Positions 40,872 to 50,119 of a stretch of DNA of 64,000 nt are shown one piece after another. Source of the stretch: Chitinibacter tainanensis DSM 15459. Lineage in GTDB: Bacteria; Pseudomonadota; Gammaproteobacteria; Burkholderiales; Chitinibacteraceae. How positions within the stretch are numbered: the stretch's first letter is position 1; every line of letters begins with the position of its first letter. The position numbers and the translations under genes are program-made. The notes beneath the pieces were generated by a model that saw nothing but the letters and a program-made list of their open reading frames with translations, did not search any database and had not been told where the DNA came from. The stretch is from positions 1 through 64,000 of the forward strand of contig NZ_AUCN01000018.1 in assembly GCF_000429785.1 (NCBI RefSeq), written 5' to 3'.

Positions 40872-41975
40872 TTATACGCCCTGTTTCAGGCTGGCCTCGA
40901 TAAAGCCTTCAAGGTCGCCATCCATGACCGCCTTGATATTGCCAACCTCGTAGTTGGTGCGCAAATCTTTGATCCGGCTCTGGTCGAAGACATACGAGCG
41001 AATCTGATGCCCCCAGCCGATGTCGGATTTGCTGGCTTCCAGCGATTGCTGGGCTTCCATCCGTTTGCGCAATTCCAGCTCGTACAATTTCGCGCGCAGC
41101 ATTTTCCAGGCTTCGTCGCGGTTTTTGTGCTGCGAGCGGTCGTTCTGACATTGCACCACGGTATTGGTCGGGATGTGGGTTAGACGCACGGCAGAATCGG
41201 TTTTATTAATGTGCTGACCACCCGCACCCGAGGCGCGATAGGTGTCGGTACGTACATCCGCCGGGTTGATTTCAATCTCGAAGCTGTCATCCACCTCAGG
41301 GTAAACGAAGACCGAGGCAAACGAAGTATGGCGGCGGTTGTTCGAATCATAAGGAGAGCAGCGCACCAGTCGGTGCACGCCGGTTTCAGTGCGCAAGAAA
41401 CCATAGGCATAGTCGCCGGTCAGCTTGATGGTGGCCTGGCTGATACCTACGATATCGCCATCGGATTGCTCCATCACTTCGACGCTAAAGCCTTTGCGCT
41501 CGCCGTAACGCACGTACATGCGCAGCAGCATGCCGGCCCAATCTTGCGCCTCAGTACCACCCGCGCCCGATTGAATATCGATAAAGCATGGGCTTGGATC
41601 CATCGGATTATTAAACATCCGGCGAAATTCCAGCTTGGCCACTTCGGCTTCCAGCGTGGTGTAATCGTCGTTAATGGCGCCGATGGTGTCGAAATCGTCT
41701 TCCAGCTTGGCCATCTCGAAGAGTTCCAGCGCGTCAGTCACCGCGCCACTGACTCGGTCTAGCACATGCACCACGTCTTCCAGTGATTTGCGTTCGCGGC
41801 CGATTTCTTGGGCTTTTTTCGGGTCGTTCCAGATTTCCGGATCTTCCGATAGGCGCACGACTTCTTCCAGGCGATCGACTTTGCCGGGGTAATCGAGGTA
41901 ACGTTTCAGTTCATCAGCGCGCTGGCCGAGTTCTTTAAGCTGGTTTTCAATCTGGTTGAGCTGTTCGCTTTCCAT
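40872..41975 (-). CDS. prfB: Peptide chain release factor 2, no programmed frameshift
   Basis: RF2 of 367 residues from the Met at 41975 ([11 protein letters not shown]); a start at 41993 is possible. It releases peptides at UGA and UAA. The GGQ catalytic motif is in [19 protein letters not shown], with Ala rather than Thr at the site equal to E. coli 246. The stop-recognition tripeptide reads SPY where SPF is usual ([15 protein letters not shown]). The frame runs unbroken through KRYLDYPGK, where many bacteria have an in-frame UGA after CUU; neither is here, so the autoregulatory +1 frameshift is absent. Confidence 0.95.
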   Translation of the reverse strand: MESEQLNQIENQLKELGQRADELKRYLDYPGKVDRLEEVVRLSEDPEIWNDPKKAQEIGRERKSLEDVVHVLDRVSGAVTDALELFEMAKLEDDFDTIGAINDDYTTLEAEVAKLEFRRMFNNPMDPSPCFIDIQSGAGGTEAQDWAGMLLRMYVRYGERKGFSVEVMEQSDGDIVGISQATIKLTGDYAYGFLRTETGVHRLVRCSPYDSNNRRHTSFASVFVYPEVDDSFEIEINPADVRTDTYRASGAGGQHINKTDSAVRLTHIPTNTVVQCQNDRSQHKNRDEAWKMLRAKLYELELRKRMEAQQSLEASKSDIGWGHQIRSYVFDQSRIKDLRTNYEVGNIKAVMDGDLEGFIEASLKQGV

Positions 41976-42057
41976 GCGATGTTCCGCGTCCATGCTGATG
42001 CAAAACATCAAATTATATCAGTCCGCCCCCGCTTTGGGGGCGGAATTTCAGCGCCAC

Positions 42058-45000
42058 TCAGACGTTCAGCCGCTGGCGTAGCTCGCGGATCGCCGCCGAA
42101 ATCATTGCTAGGTCAGCAGGGCAGGCGCGTAACTCGGCAAACATATGCTGCACACGGCCAATGGCCGCTTGTTCGCTCGCCAGCCACTCGCCCAGTGCAT
42201 CACTGCGCTGTTCGCGCTCGGCCCACACGCGGCGGGTAAGGGCGATTTGTACGGCGCTCAAATCATCGCGCACCGCCATGCGTGCCAGTGTTTGCCAGCG
42301 ATTATCGCGCGGCAGCTGCTCGATCAGACTATGCAACCACGGCAGATCCAGTGCTTCGCCCACGGCCAGATGCAGCTGCAATTGCTCGGCCAGCTGGCCG
42401 CTGTCGTTGGCCGCCAGTGCCAGCTCCAGCAAGGCTTGGATTTCTTGCAGCACCAACACCTGCATGGCAAGTCCCGCCGGAACTTTGGCCGCCAGCCATT
42501 GGGCTTTTTGCTCGGCGTGGCGCTCGCTGGAGGCCAGCCATTCAGGCGCTTTGGGCAGGGCCAGCGCGGCGCAAGTGCGCAAATGATCATGCTGCGCAGT
42601 GGTGAGCGGGGTTTGGATCAGCCAGCGTGCCACACGCTCGGTGTAGCGGCGAATGTGCAGCAAGAGCTCGCCCTGCGTTTCGGCATCCACACTGCCATCG
42701 GTGGCTTCAATCGCCCGTGCTAGCGTTTCCGCATCGAGCAGTGTTTCGGCCAACAGCAACGCGGCCACCACTTCGCTGGCACTGTGCTCGGTTTCTTCCT
42801 GCAGGCGATAGGCCACGGTCATGCCATAGCGATTAATCACATGATTAGTGAGGACGGTGGCAACGATTTCGCGGCGCAGCGGATGTTCGGCAATTGCACT
42901 GGCATAGCGCTCAGCCAATACCCCAGGGAAGTATTTGCCTAGCAGGCCGTTCCATTGGGGATTATCGATCAATACCTCCGCGAGCAAGGCTTGCTTGAGT
43001 ACAATCTTGGCATAGGCTAGCAAGACCGCAAGCTCAGGGCGATACAAACCCAGCCCGGCTTGCTGCCGTTCCAGTAGCTGGCTATCGCTGGGCAGATATT
43101 CGATCCGCCGCGAGAGTTTGCCCGCGGCTTCCAGCGCCTGCATCATCCGGCCATGCACGCTCAGTAGTGAACGCGCTTGGCGATGTTCCAGCGAAATGGC
43201 CAGCGTTTGCAGGCTATTGTCGCGCAACACCAGCTGGCCCACTTCGTCGGTCATGCTGGCGAGCAGCTCATTACGCTGCTTGAGGGTGAGATCGCCCGCG
43301 GCAATCAGCCGGCCGAGCAGGATTTTGATATTCACCTCGTGATCCGAGCAATCTACGCCCGCCGAGTTATCAATGGCATCGGTGTGTATGCGCCCACCCT
43401 TGGCCGCGTATTCAATCCTCCCCAACTGGGTAAAGCCCAGATTGCCGCCTTCGGCCACCACTTTGCAGCGCAAATCACGGCCATCAATGCGTACCGCATC
43501 GTTGCTGCGATCATTGGCTTCGGCGTGAGTTTGGCTGCTGGCCTTCACATAGGTACCGATGCCACCGTTGTAAACCAGATCGACCGGCGCCTGCAAAATC
43601 GCCTGAATCAAGGCGTTCGGTTCCAATTCAGTCGCCTCGATCGCGAGCAGGGCTTGCACCTGTGGGCTAAGGCGGATGGTTTTGGCATTGCGCGACCAAA
43701 TCCCGCCTCCAGCCGAAATTAGCTCGGCCGTGTAATCAGCCCATGATGAGCGTGGCAGGGCAAAAAGGCGCTCACGCTCGGCGAAACTGGCGACCGGATC
43801 TGGATTGGGGTCAAAGAAAATATGCCGGTGATCAAATGCGGCCACCAGTCGGGTATGTGGCGAGCGCAGCAAACCGTTACCAAATACGTCACCCGACATA
43901 TCGCCAATCCCCACCACCGTAAACGCTTCACGGCGGGTATCCAGCCCTTGCTCCATAAAGGCGCGCTCGACTGAAACCCAAGCTCCGCGGGCGGTAATGC
44001 CCATTTTTTTATGGTCGTAGCCTACCGAGCCACCACTGGCAAAGGCATCATCCAGCCAGAAGCCATATTCTTGCGAAATCTGATTGGCGATATCCGAGAA
44101 GGTGGCTGTGCCTTTATCGGCGGCCACCACCAGATAGGGGTCATCTTCATCGCGACGCAAAACATCGAGCGGCGGCACAATCTGCCCATTGACGAGGTTG
44201 TCGGTTAAATCCAGCAGCCCACGGATAAAGGTCTGGTAGCAGGCGATACCGCTGGCGAGCCAGGCTTCGCGCTCGGTCGGTGGGTTTTTAACGATAAAAC
44301 CGCCTTTTGAGCCTACCGGCACAATCACGGTGTTTTTCACCATTTGCGCTTTCACCAGGCCCAGCACCTCGGTGCGGAAATCCTCACGCCGATCCGACCA
44401 GCGCAGCCCACCGCGCGCGACTTTGCCGCCGCGCAAATGCACGCCCTCCATCGCGGGTGAATACACAAAAATCTCGTACAGCGGCACCGGCTGCGGCATA
44501 AAGCTGATCCGGCCCGAGGCGATTTTGAAAGAGAGATAGCCCTTGGGTTGGCCATGCTGCCGCTGGTAATGGTTGGTACGCAGCGTGGCGCGTATCGCCT
44601 GTACATAGGCAGTCAGAATGCGCTCTTCATCCAGATTGGGCAGCGCTTTGGCCGCTTGCTCGACTTCTTCGAGCACAATATCGGCCACGGCCGGCTGGGC
44701 GTTGGCAGGGTTGAGCAGGTGATCAAAGGCGTTCACCAGCTGTTTGCTCACTAAAGGATATTTGAGCAGGCAATCGCCGATGGATTCCATCGCAAATTTC
44801 AGCGCAACTTGCTTCAGATAGCGCGCATAGGCGCGCAGCAATAATACTTCGCGCCACACGAGGCCGGCTTGCAATATCAGCCGGTTGAAATGGTCATTCT
44901 CGGCTAAACCTGCAAACAGTGCCAAAAACGCCTCGACCACCCGCGCCCGCTCTTCCGGTTTTTCTAGCGAGGTATTGGCCGGCAAGCGCACGCCGATATC

Positions 45001-46776
45001 CATGATGCAAAAACTACTGTCATCAGGGAGTTGCAGCAGATACGGCCGCTCATCCAATACGCGCAAGCCCAGATTTTCCAGCAAGGGCAGGCAATCCGAG
45101 AGCTCGATCGCCTGACTGCGAAAGAGCTTAATCCGCCAAATATCCGCCCGCAGCGGGTCGCCGGCTTGCAAGGTCACCACCAGACGGTTTTCCAGTCGGC
45201 ACTGCTCTAGCGCTTCAATATCATGGGTGGCCACCCGCGGGCTAAAGTCGGCGCAATAGGCGCTGCCAAAGGCATTTTGATAGCGCTGAAAAAGCTCGGC
45301 CGCACGCTCTTCGCCATTGGCCAGAATCAGCTCGCGTTGAAGACTATCTGGCCAGCGCTGGGCTAATTCGGCAATCTGCGTTTCAATTGCTTGGCCATCA
45401 TAAAGGCCGCGCTGTTCGGCCGGCCGGCGCACAATAAACTGAATCCGAGCGAGGCTTGCATCGCCCAGCAATACCGTGTACTCGACGCTACTGCCACCCA
45501 AGCGCTGCAATAGCAGCTTTTCAATTTTGACGCGCACCTCGGTGCTGTAATTATCACGTGGCACAAACACCATCACCGACACATAGCGCTGGTAAATGTC
45601 ATCACGGAAAAACGCCCGTACCCTTGAACGCTCGTGCAGCGAAACAATGCCCAGCGCAATGCGCTGTAGCTCGGGCACTTCGATTTCGATTAGCTCATCC
45701 CGCGGGTAGGTATCCAGCGTATTCAGTAGCGCCTTGCCGCGGTAACCGCTTAAATCGGCCTTGCTCAACTGCAGCACGGCATCAATTTTTTGCCGTAGGA
45801 GCGGGATTTTGCGCGGCTGTAGCATATAGGCGCTGGCGGAATACAGCCCCACAATCCGCGTTTCGCCGCACAGTACGCCATTGGCGTCAAATTGGCGCAC
45901 CAAAATCGTATCCAGATACACCGGCCGGTGGATGCTGGAGCGGCGATCCGATTTCGTGAGCATCAGCAGGCGATCTGGCGCATACGCAATGGCGCGTAAT
46001 TCGGGGCTAAGGCTGCGCCAGATTTTGGATGGCGTAGTTTCGCCCGCATCGCGCAAAATACCAAGGCCGCTATTAGCTTGTAGCGTAAGTTCGTCGCCAA
46101 CAAACTGATATTGCCGCGTCCCCAGAAACACAAAATGCCCAGCCAGCAACCATTCGAGAAAAGCCACGCTTTCTTTGACGGCGGGGGCGGGCAAGGGCGG
46201 CGGCTGATGGCGCAATACTTCCAACAGGTCAACGACGTGCTCGGCCATGCGGCTCCAATCCGCGACGCAAGCCGTGATTTGCGCTAATACATTTTCGATG
46301 CGCTGCTGCAGCTCGGCTAACCTAGCTGGCTGACTAATGCGGGTGATCTCAAAGTGCATCCATGATTCTTTACACACCAGCGCATCATCTTGCTCGGTAA
46401 AGTGACCTTGTTCGTCTCGATGTACGGTAATTACCGGGTGTATCACCATGGAGGCCTGATATTTCAAAGCGTTCAGCGCCATACCCACCGAATCGACGAG
46501 AAATGGCATGTCATTGATCACGATTTCGACAATCGTATGCATGCTTTGCCAGCCATGCTCGGCCTGATTGGGGTTGTAGATGCGGACTACGGCTTGACCC
46601 GCTGGGCGCTGCTGAGCCAAGCGCCAATGCGCCAAAAGTGCGCCCCCCCAATCGCTGATTTGCCGCTGTGGCCAATCTTCGTCCGGCAGGTCGGCAAAAT
46701 AGCGCTCAGCAAACCGCTGCTGTTCAGTTTGACCATGCTGGGCTAACCAGCTGCTTAATTCGTGCGGTAGGGGCAT
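42058..46776 (-). CDS. Large NAD-specific glutamate dehydrogenase (GdhB/GDH-180 class)
   Basis: A 1,572-residue protein, near the usual 1,600. It converts glutamate to 2-oxoglutarate and ammonium with NAD, mainly in catabolism. A long N-terminal regulatory part (ACT-like segments) precedes the catalytic core, which has RGGLRWSDRREDFRTEVLGL, the lysine region NTVIVPVGSKGGFIVKNPP and DKGTATFSDIANQIS. VGIGDMSGDVFGNGLL and NPDPVASFAERERLF lie in the NAD domain. A GGAG site precedes the ATG. It is a single gene, divergent from the DUF1631 gene. Confidence 0.96.
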   Translation of the reverse strand: MPLPHELSSWLAQHGQTEQQRFAERYFADLPDEDWPQRQISDWGGALLAHWRLAQQRPAGQAVVRIYNPNQAEHGWQSMHTIVEIVINDMPFLVDSVGMALNALKYQASMVIHPVITVHRDEQGHFTEQDDALVCKESWMHFEITRISQPARLAELQQRIENVLAQITACVADWSRMAEHVVDLLEVLRHQPPPLPAPAVKESVAFLEWLLAGHFVFLGTRQYQFVGDELTLQANSGLGILRDAGETTPSKIWRSLSPELRAIAYAPDRLLMLTKSDRRSSIHRPVYLDTILVRQFDANGVLCGETRIVGLYSASAYMLQPRKIPLLRQKIDAVLQLSKADLSGYRGKALLNTLDTYPRDELIEIEVPELQRIALGIVSLHERSRVRAFFRDDIYQRYVSVMVFVPRDNYSTEVRVKIEKLLLQRLGGSSVEYTVLLGDASLARIQFIVRRPAEQRGLYDGQAIETQIAELAQRWPDSLQRELILANGEERAAELFQRYQNAFGSAYCADFSPRVATHDIEALEQCRLENRLVVTLQAGDPLRADIWRIKLFRSQAIELSDCLPLLENLGLRVLDERPYLLQLPDDSSFCIMDIGVRLPANTSLEKPEERARVVEAFLALFAGLAENDHFNRLILQAGLVWREVLLLRAYARYLKQVALKFAMESIGDCLLKYPLVSKQLVNAFDHLLNPANAQPAVADIVLEEVEQAAKALPNLDEERILTAYVQAIRATLRTNHYQRQHGQPKGYLSFKIASGRISFMPQPVPLYEIFVYSPAMEGVHLRGGKVARGGLRWSDRREDFRTEVLGLVKAQMVKNTVIVPVGSKGGFIVKNPPTEREAWLASGIACYQTFIRGLLDLTDNLVNGQIVPPLDVLRRDEDDPYLVVAADKGTATFSDIANQISQEYGFWLDDAFASGGSVGYDHKKMGITARGAWVSVERAFMEQGLDTRREAFTVVGIGDMSGDVFGNGLLRSPHTRLVAAFDHRHIFFDPNPDPVASFAERERLFALPRSSWADYTAELISAGGGIWSRNAKTIRLSPQVQALLAIEATELEPNALIQAILQAPVDLVYNGGIGTYVKASSQTHAEANDRSNDAVRIDGRDLRCKVVAEGGNLGFTQLGRIEYAAKGGRIHTDAIDNSAGVDCSDHEVNIKILLGRLIAAGDLTLKQRNELLASMTDEVGQLVLRDNSLQTLAISLEHRQARSLLSVHGRMMQALEAAGKLSRRIEYLPSDSQLLERQQAGLGLYRPELAVLLAYAKIVLKQALLAEVLIDNPQWNGLLGKYFPGVLAERYASAIAEHPLRREIVATVLTNHVINRYGMTVAYRLQEETEHSASEVVAALLLAETLLDAETLARAIEATDGSVDAETQGELLLHIRRYTERVARWLIQTPLTTAQHDHLRTCAALALPKAPEWLASSERHAEQKAQWLAAKVPAGLAMQVLVLQEIQALLELALAANDSGQLAEQLQLHLAVGEALDLPWLHSLIEQLPRDNRWQTLARMAVRDDLSAVQIALTRRVWAEREQRSDALGEWLASEQAAIGRVQHMFAELRACPADLAMISAAIRELRQRLNV

Positions 46777-46989
46777 GACCGGCTCCGGGGTGAACTGATC
46801 TTTGCACTGTAGAACGCCGGCGCGGCTTTCTCTAGCTGGGGGAAGGCTTTACGTTTGACGGCTCAGATGTGGGATTTGCCACAATCAGCAAGCTGGATGC
46901 AGTAAATTGAATGACCAACGGTGTTGGCTTGTATATTATGGAATGCTAATATGGTCAAGTGAAGCAGTGCCATTTAAACAGGTGAGATC

Positions 46990-49278
46990 ATGAGCCAGCC
47001 GCATATCCAGCGCCCCAGCGCCGCACCATCGAGTAGTGCGCATGATCCCATGCTGCGCGCCTGTCGCGATATCGCCGTAAAAATGCTCACCGAGTCACTC
47101 GAGCAATTTTTTGTTCGGCTTGAAGAAACTTACTTCCAGCTAGCCGACACCAGTTTTGATCGCCGCCTGCGCGATGATTTTTTTGCCGCCCGCATCGAAA
47201 CACACAATAAACGCCAGCAATTAGCCAGCCAGTTTAAAACCCTGATAACAGAGGCATTTGAGCAGCGGGTGAGCAATCCGGCCACTCAGCCCGAGCAAAA
47301 ATTCTATTTCGTGAATGCCAACCTCGATCAGCTTAGCCTCGTCGCCAATGAAGAGTACGAAGAAAGCATTGCCGCGGATCAGGTCGTCAAAAGCATTAAA
47401 CATCAAGGCGGCGAAGAGCTAGATCAGCTGGAGCAGCGCTTTGCTCGCCTGCTCGCCGACAAAAACCCCGATTTTGCCAACCCAATGGCGCCCGAAGCGA
47501 TTTGCGATGCGTTTTTACAGGCCTGCAAACAGCTTGAAACCGGCGTAGAAGCGCGTATGGTGGCGATGAAAGCCTTTGAAAAAGAGCTTTCTAGCCAGGT
47601 GGCAAATGTGTATCACCAGGTTAACCAGTATCTAATTAAGCAGAACGTGCAACCGTTGGTGGTACGCAGCGCGCCACGTCGCAGCCCTAGCCGCCAAGGT
47701 GAAGCCGGGGAAACCAGCGAACGCACGGTGAAACCAGTGAATCACAGCCCCAGCGCGCTGGCCGATCACCTTAGCGAACTCACTTTGCCGGCTAGCTCAC
47801 CCGCCCTGCAAGCGCCGGTCGCGCAGAATGTGGCTGAATTGGGCGCAAACTTTGTCGCACCAACCTCCACAGCACTGAGTCTGGAAGGACAGCCCCCCGA
47901 GTGGAAAACCTTTCTTGATTTGTTGCAACACAAAGGCAGCAGCGAGTTGGCACAGCTCAGCCAAGATCCGCTAGAGCAGGGCATTAATCTGATCGCGATG
48001 CTGCGCGAAAGTGGCTGGGCCAAACAGCTGCCCCAACTCAATGCCATGACGCTGGAACTGGTGGCGATGCTCTTCGAGCATATCTTTGATGACCCGCGCC
48101 TTAATTCAGTGATGAAAAGCTTGATCGGTCGTTTGCAGATCCCGATCTTAAAAGTCGCGATGCTCGACGCGAGCTTTTTTGCGCAAAAAAACCACCCGGC
48201 ACGGCTGCTTGTAGATCAGCTCGCACTGTGTGCGATGGATGATGAAACCCTGCAGCCAGGGCAACCGCATTACGAAAAGCTAGCGGAGATTGTGCAACAT
48301 CTGATCAAGCATTTTGATCAGGATGTGGATGTATTTGCGCAGAGCTATCAAGCGCTACAAGACTACTTGCAAAGCTTGGAAGCGGCGGCAATTGCCACTT
48401 TGAGCGAAGAGCTGGATCACTTGGCAGCGAATGAACGGGCCGAGTTGGCGCAAGTTACCGCTGAGCAGTTGATTCAAGCTCGCCTGCAGGGGTATAGCGA
48501 TCTAGCCCAAGTCATTCAAGACTTTCTGGCCAATAGCTGGCAAGAGGCGTTACGCCTGGCCTATGGTACCGAAGCAGAAAACACCCCATTGTTTGTTACC
48601 CGTCTACAGGCAATGGATGATTTACTCTGGAGTGTGCAGCCCAAAGCCACGCCGGAAGAACGATTCAAAATGGTGAATCTACTCACCCCCATGTTGAAAA
48701 CCCTGGAGGAGGGGGCATTGGCCGCGGGGCTGGATAAGACCGCCGCCAATGCGTTTTTTGCTGAGCTGGTGCAATGTCATGCCGCAGCAATCCGCAATGG
48801 CATCAAACCCGCCGTTAAAGTTGAAGTGCACGCGCCGGTTGAGTCCACATCGAGTAACGTTGTGCCAGTCAGCGCCAGCACTTCGCCAGCCGTTCCAGCG
48901 CAACCAGTTGCTGCAGTTTCTCAGCCTGAAGTCACAACAACTGCCAACAATGAGCTAGTAGGGAAGCTCGGTAGTGAGCTGGATAGCGGCAGCGATGAAG
49001 AAGTAAGCCCCGATATCACCCCAGAATCCACCTTGCCCCGCAAAGGCGAATGGGTCGATTGGCAAACGCCAGAGGGGCATTTCATCCGCTTGCGGCTCTC
49101 TTGGATTAGCCCTCAAGGCACTCGCTACGTGTTTACCAATCGCACCGAAAAAGGCCGTGCCTTTTTGCAGGCTGAATTATTAAATGAACTCTATAGCGGT
49201 CGGATGCAACGGCTGGATCAGCAAGCGACACTGACCGACCGGGCAATGCAGGAGCTGATGAGTGATCTTCGGGCTTGA
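46990..49278 (+). CDS. DUF1631-family protein
   Basis: A 762-residue, mostly helical cytoplasmic protein. The N-terminus RDIAVKMLTESLEQFFVRLE and the central SGWAKQLPQLNAMTLELVAM and IGRLQIPILKVAMLDASFF segments match the DUF1631 family. A Pro/Ser/Thr-rich linker (about 610-680) precedes a small beta domain (WVDWQTPEGHFIRLRLSWIS to YVFTNRTEKG) that looks PilZ-like. A link with cyclic di-GMP is only a suggestion from that resemblance and from the neighbours. AGGTGA precedes the ATG. Confidence 0.88.
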   Translation: MSQPHIQRPSAAPSSSAHDPMLRACRDIAVKMLTESLEQFFVRLEETYFQLADTSFDRRLRDDFFAARIETHNKRQQLASQFKTLITEAFEQRVSNPATQPEQKFYFVNANLDQLSLVANEEYEESIAADQVVKSIKHQGGEELDQLEQRFARLLADKNPDFANPMAPEAICDAFLQACKQLETGVEARMVAMKAFEKELSSQVANVYHQVNQYLIKQNVQPLVVRSAPRRSPSRQGEAGETSERTVKPVNHSPSALADHLSELTLPASSPALQAPVAQNVAELGANFVAPTSTALSLEGQPPEWKTFLDLLQHKGSSELAQLSQDPLEQGINLIAMLRESGWAKQLPQLNAMTLELVAMLFEHIFDDPRLNSVMKSLIGRLQIPILKVAMLDASFFAQKNHPARLLVDQLALCAMDDETLQPGQPHYEKLAEIVQHLIKHFDQDVDVFAQSYQALQDYLQSLEAAAIATLSEELDHLAANERAELAQVTAEQLIQARLQGYSDLAQVIQDFLANSWQEALRLAYGTEAENTPLFVTRLQAMDDLLWSVQPKATPEERFKMVNLLTPMLKTLEEGALAAGLDKTAANAFFAELVQCHAAAIRNGIKPAVKVEVHAPVESTSSNVVPVSASTSPAVPAQPVAAVSQPEVTTTANNELVGKLGSELDSGSDEEVSPDITPESTLPRKGEWVDWQTPEGHFIRLRLSWISPQGTRYVFTNRTEKGRAFLQAELLNELYSGRMQRLDQQATLTDRAMQELMSDLRA

Positions 49279-49305
49279 GTGAATATAAGTACGGCAATCG
49301 ATAAT

Positions 49306-49334
49306 AAAAAACCCGCTGTGAAAGCGGGTTTTTT
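49306..49334. terminator. Bidirectional terminator between DUF1631 gene and rph
   Basis: CCCGCT/AGCGGG stem with A and T runs on both sides; it serves both convergent genes. Confidence 0.9.
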
Positions 49335-49353
49335 ATACGCACAGTGCGCAGGA

Positions 49354-50076
49354 TTAGGCGGCATCGGCCAGTGCTTGTGCCTGCTTTTGCAGCAGTTGCC
49401 CAATACCGTGCTCGGCCAAATCCAAGAGCTGATTCATTTCTTGGCGGCTAAAGGCCTTGCCCTCGGCAGTGCCCTGAATTTCGATAAATGCCCCACCTGC
49501 CGTCATGACCACATTCATGTCGGTTTCGCAGGCGGAGTCTTCCAGATAATCCAGATCAAGCACGGGCGTATCGCCATATACGCCAACCGAAATCGCGGCC
49601 ACTGCTTCACGAATCGGGTTCTGGCTCAATTTACCGGCAGCAATTAGTGATTGAATCGCGTCTTGCAGTGCCACATAGGCACCGGTAATGCTGGCAGTAC
49701 GGGTGCCACCATCAGCCTGTATCACATCGCAATCGATGGTAATTTGCCGCTCGCCCAAGGCCGCGAGATCAACCACGGCGCGCAGGCTACGCCCAATCAG
49801 GCGCTGAATTTCTTGAGTACGGCCACTTTGCTTGCCGGCCGCAGCTTCGCGTTTCATGCGGCTACCGGTCGAGCGGGGTAGCATGCCATATTCGGCAGTA
49901 ACCCAGCCTTCACCTTTGCCTTTTAAAAAAGGCGGTACTTTTTCTTCGACGCTAGCGGTACAGATGACTTTGGTATTGCCAAATTCGACCAATACGCTAC
50001 CTTCGGCGTGGCAGGTATAGTGGCGGGTAAGGGTAACCTGGCGCAGCTCATTGGGCTGGCGTTGAGAAGGGCGCAT
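49354..50076 (-). CDS. rph: Ribonuclease PH
   Basis: A 240-residue phosphorolytic 3'-5' exoribonuclease trimming tRNA 3' ends. [19 protein letters not shown] at the start, [37 protein letters not shown] and [20 protein letters not shown] are family signatures. It is full length, unlike the frameshifted K-12 allele. It is the last gene of the minus-strand run from hslR. Confidence 0.97.
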   Translation of the reverse strand: MRPSQRQPNELRQVTLTRHYTCHAEGSVLVEFGNTKVICTASVEEKVPPFLKGKGEGWVTAEYGMLPRSTGSRMKREAAAGKQSGRTQEIQRLIGRSLRAVVDLAALGERQITIDCDVIQADGGTRTASITGAYVALQDAIQSLIAAGKLSQNPIREAVAAISVGVYGDTPVLDLDYLEDSACETDMNVVMTAGGAFIEIQGTAEGKAFSRQEMNQLLDLAEHGIGQLLQKQAQALADAA

Positions 50077-50119
50077 GGCATGTATCCGAAAGCGAAAAGT
50101 TAAGCCGCAGTATACCGCG

